Assembly: GCF_000173075.1 (NCBI RefSeq)
Contig: NZ_ABVL01000041.1
Coordinates: forward strand, 1 to 36,413
Reading direction: 5' to 3'
From: Chthoniobacter flavus Ellin428
GTDB lineage: Bacteria > Verrucomicrobiota > Verrucomicrobiia > Chthoniobacterales > Chthoniobacteraceae
Length of the DNA stretch: 36,413 nt
Each line of letters opens with the position of its first letter. Position 1 is the first letter of the stretch. Made by a program: the position numbers and the translations under genes. Below, piece after piece: positions 8,655 to 14,816 of this stretch. The notes under the pieces are model-generated. The model saw nothing but the letters and a program-made list of their open reading frames with translations. It was not told where the DNA came from and made no database searches.

Positions 8655-8751
8655 TTATGAACAACTTACATCGGCCGTGAAAACGGGGAGACGGAACCAG
8701 AAACAGGATCAGGTCCTTCCCTCATTGCTCCGCGCGCAGCGTGGTTGGGGT

Positions 8752-8782
8752 GCTAACCAAGCGCTGCAGGGGGCGTTAGGCG
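8752..8782 (+). repeat. attC-like site B (short, internal deletion)
   Basis: GCTAACCAAGCGCTGCAG is followed almost at once by GGGGGCGTTAGGCG, so both outer cores are present (GTTAGGC at 8775-8781) while the central stem is missing. The bases 8655-8751 before it hold no gene. Confidence 0.6.
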
Positions 8783-8797
8783 ACTGAGCCGCTTCAC

Positions 8798-9235
8798 ATG
8801 CGACGCAACTTGAATCCACTTTTAAAGTGGGGCTGTTTGATTCCTCTAGGAGTCGTGCTGCCGCTCGTTTTCGCGGCGATGGCATTGGACAGATTTCTGC
8901 CCTCAGCCGCGCGACGCGCGCTGCCTGCAAGCGCAAGCGATGTGCAGGAGTATTATTCCGGTACGGTGGACTATGTCCGTTGCCTCAAGGCCAAGCTCCC
9001 CGAAGGGGATGTCGTCCTTTACGCCAGGAATCTGAATTTGACCAGTCGCTTCGACCCAGTCGAGGACGCTAAGATTGCAAGCATGGTCAACATCGGTATT
9101 GGAGACGCACCCAAATGGTGGAATCCGCCTTCTGCATCAGCTTCCAGCTATTTCCGCTACGCACCCGGCAAGGAGCGTGTAGAGGTCCTTCGATACTCCA
9201 ATGGATATGTTTACTATCTCGTGACGGCATGGTGA
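8798..9235 (+). CDS. Cassette 3: membrane-anchored protein, unknown
   Basis: A 145-residue protein whose ATG lies 16 bases after the GTTAGGC core of site B. Residues 11-30 (KWGCLIPLGVVLPLVFAAMA) form an N-terminal membrane anchor or uncleaved signal. The rest (LPASASDVQEYYSGTVDYVR, GDVVLYARNLNLTSRFDP, ERVEVLRYSNGYVYYLVTAW) looks like a small beta-rich domain on the outer face of the membrane. Family not recognised. It ends just before site C. Confidence 0.7.
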   Translation: MRRNLNPLLKWGCLIPLGVVLPLVFAAMALDRFLPSAARRALPASASDVQEYYSGTVDYVRCLKAKLPEGDVVLYARNLNLTSRFDPVEDAKIASMVNIGIGDAPKWWNPPSASASSYFRYAPGKERVEVLRYSNGYVYYLVTAW

Positions 9236-9242
9236 GTATCCT

Positions 9243-9399
9243 CCTAAAACGCTGCGAACTGCACCGAGCCGTTATGTCTGCTGCTCCCCAAAACCCGCCG
9301 CGCAGCCGTCATGGCTCGCCCATGGACCGACCTCCACTTGTCCCGTATACCGCCGTCTCGGCCGTCCCTCCGCAGTTGCTGAGCTTGGGGGTGTTGGCG
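9243..9399 (+). repeat. attC-like site C
   Basis: The 5' part is CCTAAAACGCTGCGAACTGC and the 3' part GTTGCTGAGCTTGGGGGTGT followed by TGGCG. The core reads GTTGGCG, one base short of GTTAGGCG. The long middle carries the CTGCTGCTCCCC stem shared with sites F, G and H. Confidence 0.65.
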
Positions 9400-9415
9400 A
9401 CTCTGCACACGCTTT

Positions 9416-9715
9416 ATGAAGATCGAGATTTCTAATGCTGATTTGGATAGCTTTCCGTGGCTACTCGCCGCTCTTTTGACTTTAGTTTGGCTGCTCGTTC
9501 TATTTCGCATTCTCACGCGAACCGATTTCGACACGCCGGCCAAAATCCTTTGGGTTTTAGTCGTCATCTTGGTTCCGCTCTTTGGCACGCCCCTCTATTG
9601 GTTGGCTGCCCCGCAACCCGTGACGCCCGCCAAAAAGAATCCCTCAATCGAGCTCCAAAGTGATGTCGCCGGCACACCTTGGGCCAACGACCCGGGTTTC
9701 AGACGCGACGCATGA
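9416..9715 (+). CDS. Cassette 4: stand-alone PLDc_N-like two-pass membrane protein
   Basis: A 99-residue protein with transmembrane segments at about 15-34 (WLLAALLTLVWLLVLFRILT) and 43-64 (AKILWVLVVILVPLFGTPLY). The second segment, with its K-I-L-W-V-L-V-V-I-L-V-P-L-F-G pattern ending in LYWL, matches the PLDc_N domain (PF13396) found at the N-terminus of cardiolipin synthases and, alone, in small membrane proteins. No phospholipase HKD motif follows, so this is not an enzyme. Function of stand-alone PLDc_N proteins is unknown; some resemble bacteriocin-immunity proteins. Confidence 0.75.
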   Translation: MKIEISNADLDSFPWLLAALLTLVWLLVLFRILTRTDFDTPAKILWVLVVILVPLFGTPLYWLAAPQPVTPAKKNPSIELQSDVAGTPWANDPGFRRDA

Positions 9716-9725
9716 GACCCCAATC

Positions 9726-9813
9726 GTCTAGTCAAGCGCTGCGAACGGGCCGGAAACTCGCTCCTGCGTTCGACGCGTTGACAGGCTCGTCGTTGAGCTT
9801 GGAGGGCGTCGCC
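9726..9813 (+). repeat. attC-like site D (3' core collapsed)
   Basis: GTCTAGTCAAGCGCTGCGAA at the 5' side and GTTGAGCTTGGAGGGCG at the 3' side. As in site A, TTAGGCG is missing before TCGCCACGC. Sites A and D also share the following leader ending in CTTGTGAA or CCTGTGAA. Confidence 0.65.
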
Positions 9814-9824
9814 ACGCACATCCT

Positions 9825-10253
9825 GTGAATGAAAAAGCCTGTCGGATTTCTCAGTTCAAGAAGGCGGCGCATCAACTCCTCAGCGACGAAGGTCGCGCCC
9901 GGATTCGCGCCGGGGATTCGGAATATGTCGATTTGGCCATTTCCTACCTTGAGGCCGACCCGTATTTCGACGGCACGGGTTACGTTAAGTCCTATCTTGT
10001 GCGCTACCTTAAGCTCGTCCCCTTTTCCGCAGCGCAACACGAACGACTACGAGCACTCATTCTTCGCGTCATTGAGACCTACGGCCCCTTTGGGGGCAAG
10101 CACGTCTGTCGCTTGGCCGCGAGTGTGCAGTCGCCGGAGTTTCTTTCGCAGGTACAGGTGCGTTTTGATTCGCAAGACCACGACACCCGGCGGCGAGCGC
10201 GGAACATCTATGCCTACGTTCAACGCTTCAACCAATCCACCCGCAACGCCTAA
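9825..10253 (+). CDS. Cassette 5: soluble helical protein, unknown
   Basis: A 142-residue protein from a GTG start 11 bases after site D. It is predicted mostly helical: KKAAHQLLSDEGRARIRAGD, YVDLAISYLEADPYF, GYVKSYLVRYLKLVPFSAAQ, HERLRALILRVIETYGPFGG and DTRRRARNIYAYVQRFNQS. The spacing of paired helices resembles HEAT or ARM-type repeats, but the sequence is too short to be sure. There is no signal peptide, so it is cytoplasmic. A second frame starting at 9829 on the same strand is arginine-rich and is rejected. Its stop lies within the 5' core of the next attC (CGCCTAAGCG), as is common in cassettes. Confidence 0.7.
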   Translation: MNEKACRISQFKKAAHQLLSDEGRARIRAGDSEYVDLAISYLEADPYFDGTGYVKSYLVRYLKLVPFSAAQHERLRALILRVIETYGPFGGKHVCRLAASVQSPEFLSQVQVRFDSQDHDTRRRARNIYAYVQRFNQSTRNA

Positions 10254-10370
10254 GCGCTGCAGCGAACACGCCTCCGCGTCGCGGCCTGTGCTACCCATCG
10301 CCGCCACCTTTCCGCCCGCCGGCACAGGCCGCTCCGCTCCGGCGTGTCGTTGAACTTGGGAGCGTAGGCG
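10248..10370 (+). repeat. attC-like site E, with the clearest hairpin
   Basis: The 5' core GCCTAAG is followed by CGCTGCAGCGAACACGCC; the 3' side is GGCGTGTCGTTGAACTTGGG then AGCGTAGGCG. Nested pairings are visible: AACACGCC with GGCGTGT, and a perfect 11-base stem GCGGCCTGTGC (10281-10291) with GCACAGGCCGC (10322-10332). The core GTAGGCG is one T short of GTTAGGC. Confidence 0.72.
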
Positions 10371-10389
10371 TCGCTCGCGCATCGAACAC

Positions 10390-10680
10390 ATGAAGTTTCT
10401 GCCACTCTCAGACGCCGGAAAGAAGTTGCGGCCGAAGTATCGCGTTCCGATCATGAGCTTGATTCTATCTTGCATGTTTTCCACCTTCCTCGCCGACATC
10501 TGGTTCGCAGGTTGGCTGGCTCGCTTACTGAATGTCGCCGCGAATGCTCCGGTTAAGAATCAGGAGAACGGCGGCTTGTGGTGTGCTCTTGTTTTAGCGT
10601 TCTTCGTAATCGCGTTGATTGTGGGTTACTTGATTAGCTTCGGCATCTTAGCCGGCGTCCTCAAATGGCGCTACGCGTAG
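10390..10680 (+). CDS. Cassette 6: two-pass membrane protein, unknown
   Basis: A 96-residue protein with a basic N-terminus (LSDAGKKLRPKYRVP), a first hydrophobic segment at about 20-44 (IMSLILSCMFSTFLADIWFA) and a second at about 62-90 (GGLWCALVLAFFVIALIVGY onward). No family is recognised. The ATG lies 19 bases after site E. Confidence 0.65.
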   Translation: MKFLPLSDAGKKLRPKYRVPIMSLILSCMFSTFLADIWFAGWLARLLNVAANAPVKNQENGGLWCALVLAFFVIALIVGYLISFGILAGVLKWRYA

Positions 10681-10750
10681 TCTAACGACTCACTACGGGC
10701 GCTGATTTTTGAATCACGGATTCCCACCCGTTGGCTAAAATGACCACAAC

Positions 10751-10914
10751 GCCATCCAAGCGCTGCAGGGAACTTCTCCGGGCCGTCATGCCTGCTGCTC
10801 CCAAAGAGTCCGCCGCGCAGCAGCCTTGGCTCACCCACGGACCGACCTCCATTTGTCCCGTAAAGCACCGCGTCGGTCATGTACCCGCAGTCGCTGAGCT
10901 TGGGGGCGTTGGCG
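10751..10914 (+). repeat. attC-like site F
   Basis: The 5' side GCCATCCAAGCGCTGCAGG and the 3' side CGCAGTCGCTGAGCTTGGGG then GCGTTGGCG. The core GTTGGCG lacks the A of GTTAGGCG. The 70 bases before it (10681-10750) also contain TCTAACG and CGTTGGC, possibly a second, shorter site, which I do not call. Confidence 0.65.
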
Positions 10915-10923
10915 ACTGAGCAT

Positions 10924-11346
10924 ATGCACCGCTTCGCGATCACTCTGGTTCTTTTACTAATGTTCTGCGCGTATTCGCGCACAACAAATAGTCGATACGG
11001 CAAATGGATTCCAGTCGACGGGATCAGCGTAACCTCTGAGCCGGATGGAGAGACTCTCCTGACTTCGACGGATCTGGTGCAGGCGATGATTTTTGCAGAT
11101 GATCACCAGGGGAACTCTACCATTTGGTTTCAACTTACTGATGCGGCCAAGGGACGGTACCGACCGCCCGCAGACGGGAAACAGTGGACCCTCAGATTGC
11201 GCGGAGCTGCGCTTGCATCTGTTACGGACCAATCGACGATGGGAAGCTTCCAAAACAACTATCTCTTCCGCGTTGCCGATGTGCCTTTGCCGAGCGGCAA
11301 GCGGATAAGCGAGGTTATTCTTATTCACCAGAACGATGCTCTATAA
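10924..11346 (+). CDS. Cassette 7: secreted protein, unknown
   Basis: I place the start at the ATG at 10924, 9 bases after site F; an earlier in-frame Met lies inside the attC and is less likely. The 140-residue product begins with MHRFAITLVLLLMFCAYSRT, a signal peptide or anchor. The mature part has a beta-rich pattern: WIPVDGISVTSEPDGETLLT, QAMIFADDHQGNSTIWFQLT, WTLRLRGAALASVTDQS and RISEVILIHQ. No family recognised. Confidence 0.65.
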   Translation: MHRFAITLVLLLMFCAYSRTTNSRYGKWIPVDGISVTSEPDGETLLTSTDLVQAMIFADDHQGNSTIWFQLTDAAKGRYRPPADGKQWTLRLRGAALASVTDQSTMGSFQNNYLFRVADVPLPSGKRISEVILIHQNDAL

Positions 11347-11356
11347 ATCAACGTCA

Positions 11357-11518
11357 CCCATCCAAGCGCTGCCCGAGCGAACCGCTCTGGGTCGTCGTGC
11401 TTGCTGCTCCCAACAGAACCCATCGCGCAGCAATCCTCGCTTGCCCATTATCAGTCTGCCATTATTCCTCTCCGTCTCCTCACAGTCTCCCGCCATGGCG
11501 AGATTGGGCGCGTTAGGC
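11357..11518 (+). repeat. attC-like site G, with intact GTTAGGC core
   Basis: The 5' side CCCATCCAAGCGCTGCCCGA and the 3' side ATGGCGAGATTGGGCGCG ending in GTTAGGC at 11512-11518. The middle holds the GCTGCTCCC and GCGCAGCA stem pieces also seen in sites C, F and H. Confidence 0.65.
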
Positions 11519-12031
11519 GTCGTCACGTGCTCCCCCATAACGCAGACCATTTTGCGTTTTCTCCTTTGTGTTTTTGCGGTTGCCTTCACCTCTCAACTCG
11601 CCTTGTGTGCCGATCCGAAAGACAAGGCCAAACCGATGCCGAATCCGATCGATGTCGGCTGGGTCCGATTGCTCGCGGACCCAGCCGCTTTTGATGGCAA
11701 GCTCATCGATATTCGCGGATGGCTTTCCGTATATCTCGCCAAGGAGTACACAGCGTTTCGACTTTATATGTCGGAGGAGGCTTTAACCTACCAGGAAATG
11801 ACCCTTGGGCTGGATGTGGACGATAAGTCGCTCCAACAGCTTCTCCCGGAACCTCGCGAAGTATGGCAGGACTTCAACCATGAGCGCGTTTGGATTCGGG
11901 GAGTCTTTCACTATAAGCCACAAACCCCTGAAGAACCCGACTCTTGGCCGGGAACCCTCGATCACATCCAAATTATCAAGCAAACCAAGCCTGGTAGTAT
12001 CATGTGGGGCTTGCCCTCAAGCGCAAAATGA
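11495..12031 (+). CDS. Cassette 8: exported protein, unknown
   Basis: The nearest in-frame ATG (11495) lies inside attC site G, giving a 178-residue product. After the attC there is no ATG or GTG before the signal peptide, only a TTG at 11552, which would give a tidy LRFLLCVFAVAFTSQLALCA signal. The mature part starts at about ADPKDKAKPMPN and includes GWVRLLADPAAFDGKLIDIR, which fits small beta-barrel (OB-like) proteins with a D-P-x-x-F-D-G-K-x-(I/V)-x-(I/V)-x-G-(W/Y)-L motif. That motif occurs in uncharacterised bacterial proteins. HERVWIRGVFHYKPQTPEEP is a second strand set. The function is unknown. Confidence 0.62.
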   Translation: MARLGALGVVTCSPITQTILRFLLCVFAVAFTSQLALCADPKDKAKPMPNPIDVGWVRLLADPAAFDGKLIDIRGWLSVYLAKEYTAFRLYMSEEALTYQEMTLGLDVDDKSLQQLLPEPREVWQDFNHERVWIRGVFHYKPQTPEEPDSWPGTLDHIQIIKQTKPGSIMWGLPSSAK

Positions 12032-12062
12032 CGAGAAACAGCTGCTCCAAACAAGCCGCGAC

Positions 12063-12177
12063 GCCTAGCCATGCGCTGCGAGCTGCTCCGGGGCGTCATG
12101 CCTGCTGCTCCCCAAAGAACCCACCGCGCAGCAGTCCTTCCGTCCCTCCGCAGTCGCTGAGCTTGGGGTCGTAGGCG
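12063..12177 (+). repeat. attC-like site H
   Basis: The 5' side GCCTAGCCATGCGCTGCGAG and the 3' side CGCAGTCGCTGAGCTTGGGG then TCGTAGGCG. CTGCTGC and GCGCAGCAG form the central stem. The core GTAGGCG is one T short. Confidence 0.68.
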
Positions 12178-12190
12178 ACTGACACGCGCT

Positions 12191-12631
12191 ATGGCACTTC
12201 GACAGCAAGGACAACACAGCTACGGCGACTCGCACGCCGACATTCGCGAACGTTTGCTCTCCTACAGCACGAAGAACGGCTACCCGGCGGAACACTTTGC
12301 CGATGCTTCGTGCAAGTGCGGCTCGCATCTTTTCCGGCTCCTCCTTGACGACAACGAAGGTGCAGCAGTCCGTATCTGCTCTACCTGTTCGAACAGTCAT
12401 CCGATGGGCGATAGCGAGGAGTATTTGGAGGACGCCAATCTTGAGGAATGCGAGTGCCCTTGCGGTTCCGGCTCCTTCGAGGTCACCGTCGGTGTCGCAC
12501 TTTACGAGAGTGCCCGTGCCGTTCGCTGGATTTATGTTGGCGCGCGTTGTCCCAAATGTGGCCTGACCGCTTGTTACGGTGACTGGAAGAACGAATTCGA
12601 CGACTATGAACAACTGCTTCAACGCATCTAA
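12191..12631 (+). CDS. Cassette 9: zinc-ribbon protein, unknown
   Basis: A 146-residue cytoplasmic protein. Two sets of cysteine pairs are visible: C41-x-C43 with C63-x-x-C66 (ASCKCGSH and ICSTCSNSH), and C87, C89, C91 with C120-x-x-C123 (EECECPCGSGSF and ARCPKCGLTAC). These spacings indicate two zinc ribbons. The C-terminus is acidic (DWKNEFDDYEQLLQRI). Zinc ribbons of this type can bind nucleic acid or proteins, but nothing here tells which. The ATG lies 13 bases after site H, and the stop lies a few bases before site I. Confidence 0.75.
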   Translation: MALRQQGQHSYGDSHADIRERLLSYSTKNGYPAEHFADASCKCGSHLFRLLLDDNEGAAVRICSTCSNSHPMGDSEEYLEDANLEECECPCGSGSFEVTVGVALYESARAVRWIYVGARCPKCGLTACYGDWKNEFDDYEQLLQRI

Positions 12632-12634
12632 GTC

Positions 12635-12731
12635 GCCCATGCGCTGCGAACTGCTCCGGGCAGTCATGCCTGCCGCTGCCCAAAGAACCCACCGCGCACC
12701 AGTCCTTCCGCAGTCGCTAAGCTTGGGGGCG
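12635..12731 (+). repeat. attC-like site I (3' core degenerate)
   Basis: GCCCATGCGCTGCGAACTGC at the 5' side and CGCAGTCGCTAAGCTTGGGG then GCGCTTCC at the 3' side. GTTAGGC is not present; GTTTAAC at 12745-12751 is the closest match nearby. Confidence 0.6.
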
Positions 12732-12763
12732 CTTCCTCGCGGTTCGTTTAACGGAAACCAAGC

Positions 12764-13087
12764 ATGATCGAGCCGTTTGCCAATCGTGAGTTCTCCTGCC
12801 TCAGTCTCACAGGCGAGCGCTTCGCATTCACCGTCCGGATCGGACGCCCCACTCCAGTTTCGAATGAACCAGACTCCGATTGGCGTTGTCCGGTTACTGT
12901 CCCATTCGACGCCCCTGTCCGAGACATCTACGGCGTCGATTCTTGGCAGGCTGTCTGTCTCGCGCTATCACTCGTTCATTCACAGCTCGTTGATTTCATC
13001 CAGCGGGGCGGCAAGCTGTATTATCCAGGAACTACCGACGAGTTTACACTCAACGACTTTTTCCCCAATTCGACCGGCAACGCCTAA
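12764..13087 (+). CDS. Cassette 10: DUF6968-like protein
   Basis: A 107-residue soluble protein. It has the pattern of DUF6968-type proteins: an opening FSCLSLTGERFAFTVRIGRP, then DSDWRCPVTVPF, then IYGVDSWQAVCLALSLVHSQ with the G-x-D-S-x-Q-A-hydrophobic-x-L-A-L signature, and an aromatic C-terminus. Function of the family is unknown. Its stop is the TAA of the next attC core (CGCCTAAC), which marks it as a genuine cassette gene. Confidence 0.7.
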   Translation: MIEPFANREFSCLSLTGERFAFTVRIGRPTPVSNEPDSDWRCPVTVPFDAPVRDIYGVDSWQAVCLALSLVHSQLVDFIQRGGKLYYPGTTDEFTLNDFFPNSTGNA

Positions 13088-13128
13088 CAAGGCGCTGCGA
13101 ACGGGCCGGGAGTGCGCGAAGCGCTTCC
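13082..13128 (+). repeat. attC site J, 5' half only
   Basis: A perfect 5' core GCCTAAC followed by AAGGCGCTGCGAACGGGCCG. The 3' half (CGCTGAGCTTGGG and GTTAGGC) is absent; a palindromic element begins at about 13129. Confidence 0.65.
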
Positions 13129-13355
13129 AAAAAAGGCCAGTCATCCTGAGCGAAGTGTAGGAGTGTAACGACTGAACGGAGTTGAAGGACCAATAGCTTT
13201 CTTCCCCACCAGTTCCCCAGAAACAGGACGAAAGAATAGGGGAGAGGCACGGACGCCAGTTCTGCTCCACGGCTCCGCGCGAAAACCCGCGGAAGTCAGA
13301 GGTCCTTCGACTCCGCCCATGCTTCCCCGCTACGCTCAGGATGACAGGCTTTTGG
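13129..13355. repeat. Long palindromic element with CATCCTGAGCG ends (MITE or REP-like)
   Basis: The outer arms AAAAGGCCAGTCATCCTGAG (from 13132) and CTCAGGATGACAGGCTTTT (to about 13352) are inverted copies. A second nested pair is CGGAGTTGAAGGACC (13177-13191) with GGTCCTTCGACTCCG (13301-13315), one mismatch. No gene lies inside. CATCCTGAGCGAAG-type intergenic repeats are widespread in environmental bacteria. The element directly follows the truncated last attC site. Confidence 0.65.
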
Positions 13356-13385
13356 GGCCGCCCTGAGAGGCAGATTTTCGCGGTC

Positions 13386-13401
13386 GCAGCGTGAACGCTG
13401 C
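13386..13401 (-). terminator. Possible hairpin terminator after the DUF1552 gene
   Basis: GCAGCG-TGAA-CGCTGC, a perfect 6-base stem with a 4-base loop, 27 bases beyond the stop of the minus-strand gene. There is no U-run, so the call is weak. Confidence 0.25.
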
Positions 13402-13427
13402 TTAACCGCACTCAGCGCGCGCGCCGC

Positions 13428-14816
13428 TCAGACGTTCATCATCTCCTTGATCTGCTTCGTCGCGATCCCAATGGGGCGATCGAGCGGGACGCCGGCGCAG
13501 GCGAGGAGAGTGGTGAGGAGGTCGCCCTGGTTGCCCTGGACGTCGGAGAGGAAACGGCCGGTCTTGATCGCGCCGCCGCCGCGGCCGGCGATGATGAACG
13601 GAAGATTTGCGCGGGTGTGCTTGTTGCCGTCCTCGAGACCGGAGCCCCACATCATGATGCAGTTGTCGAGCAGCGTGCCGTTGCCTTCGCGCAGGCTGGC
13701 CATCTTCTTCACCATGTAGGCGAATTGGGCGATGTTGAAGGCGGTGATTTTCTCGACCTTATCGACCTTCTCCGGGTTGTTGTTGTGATGGGTCTGCGAG
13801 TGGTGCTCGTCGTTGAAGCCGAGCTCCGGATAGGAGACACCGTTTGGCGTGGAGCCGATGTAGGTGCTGACGCGGGTCGTGTCGGTCTGGAAGGCGAGCA
13901 CGTTGAGGTCGCACATCACTTCCATGTATTCGCTGCGCTTGTCGCCGAGCGGGATTTTGATCTCGATGGGCGGCGAGTCGGATGCGTTGCGTTTGCTGGT
14001 GCTGACGCCGGCTTTTTCCAGAGCCGCTTCTTTTTGGCGATACTCGATGGCGGCGATCCGGCGCTCCACGGAACGCACGCTGTCGAGATATTCGTCCAGC
14101 TTGTGCTGGTCGGTTTGCGGCAAGGTCTTGCGGAGGTCCTTGGCGCCGCCGATGACGAGGTCGAGCATGCTGCGGTCGAGCGCGTCCGCCGGCGAAGCTT
14201 TGTGGGGAGTGCCGTTTTGATCCGTCTTGTTGAAGAGCCGGTTCATGACGCTGCGCGGATTGATCTCCGCCGGCACGGCCTGCGTCGGAGAGCGGAAGCT
14301 GCAGTGCGAGTAGTAGCCTTCGTTCAGACCTTCCTGGTTCTCCTTGTGCGTCTGCGGCATCGTGGCCAGCTCGAGGGAGGCGAGCGAGGTAAAGCTACCC
14401 ACGTAATTGGCGGCGATCTGGTCCGCGGAAATGGCGATGTTGATTTTATTCCGGGTGTCCGCGTCCGGCAGCGTCGCGGTCAGCCAGGTGGAAAGTTCGA
14501 GCGCGTGCGGCGCGCCATTGAACGGCGCGATCGGCACTCCGGAGATGCCCTTGATCATCAGGCATTGGTTGATGACGGAGCGCAGCGATTCCAAGGCCGG
14601 CGGCAGGGTCGTGAGGAAGCTCGCGGCATCGGCCGGCCAGAATTGATCCATGATGACCCCGTGCGGCATGTACATGAACCCAAGGCGCACCGGCGGCTTA
14701 TAGGCCTTTTGCTTGCCGGAATCCGCCCAGCCCATGGTTTCCAAAAAGGGCAGCGCGAGGGCGACTCCGATCCCTTTCAGGCACGTGCGACGATCGATCA
14801 GGATGTTATTTAGCAT
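13428..14816 (-). CDS. DUF1552 (HXXSHH) exported protein, second copy
   Basis: A 462-residue protein. The N-terminus DRRTCLKGIGVALALPFLET carries a twin-arginine-like signal, so Tat export is likely. The family motif is present as H339-S-Q-T-H-H344, with Thr replacing the usual Ser, within EHHSQTHHNNN. The C-terminal signature NCIMMWGSGLEDGNKHTRAN is also typical. Its ATG overlaps the end of the upstream DUF1592 gene (ATGCTAAATAA), so translation is coupled. It is a diverged paralogue of the copy at 4758-6140. Confidence 0.92.
   Translation of the reverse strand: MLNNILIDRRTCLKGIGVALALPFLETMGWADSGKQKAYKPPVRLGFMYMPHGVIMDQFWPADAASFLTTLPPALESLRSVINQCLMIKGISGVPIAPFNGAPHALELSTWLTATLPDADTRNKINIAISADQIAANYVGSFTSLASLELATMPQTHKENQEGLNEGYYSHCSFRSPTQAVPAEINPRSVMNRLFNKTDQNGTPHKASPADALDRSMLDLVIGGAKDLRKTLPQTDQHKLDEYLDSVRSVERRIAAIEYRQKEAALEKAGVSTSKRNASDSPPIEIKIPLGDKRSEYMEVMCDLNVLAFQTDTTRVSTYIGSTPNGVSYPELGFNDEHHSQTHHNNNPEKVDKVEKITAFNIAQFAYMVKKMASLREGNGTLLDNCIMMWGSGLEDGNKHTRANLPFIIAGRGGGAIKTGRFLSDVQGNQGDLLTTLLACAGVPLDRPIGIATKQIKEMMNV

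Larger units (their letters stand above)
7768..13128 (+). mobile_element. Integron gene-cassette array without integrase in window (CALIN-like)
   Basis: Ten short genes, all on the plus strand and each 90-180 codons, are separated by related sites. Each site begins near a GCCTAAC-like core followed by AAGCGCTGCGAAC and ends with CGCTGAGCTTGGGGGCGTT plus AGGCG or a variant. The outer parts are imperfect inverted repeats, and the middle forms stems, for example GCGGCCTGTGC with GCACAGGCCGC in the site at 10248. Start codons usually lie 9-25 bases after the 3' core. This is the layout of integron cassettes (attC sites with GTTRRRY cores). The first 3' core is GTTAGGC at 7768-7774 and the last 5' core is GCCTAAC at 13082-13088. 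No intI and no certain attI are present, hence CALIN-like. Confidence 0.8.

Noticed and set aside
9829..10353. A 174-codon frame overlapping cassette 5
   Set aside because: Arg/Ser/Pro-rich, runs through the attC site, and the GTG-started frame at 9825 has a far better helical protein pattern.
10681..10750. A possible extra attC between TCTAACG and CGTTGGC
   Set aside because: It lacks the AAGCGCTGC and CTGAGCTTGGG boxes shared by the other sites.
7768..13128. A CRISPR array or toxin-antitoxin island
   Set aside because: Repeats are 30-165 bases, variable and separated by whole genes, with no cas genes; no recognised toxin-antitoxin pair.
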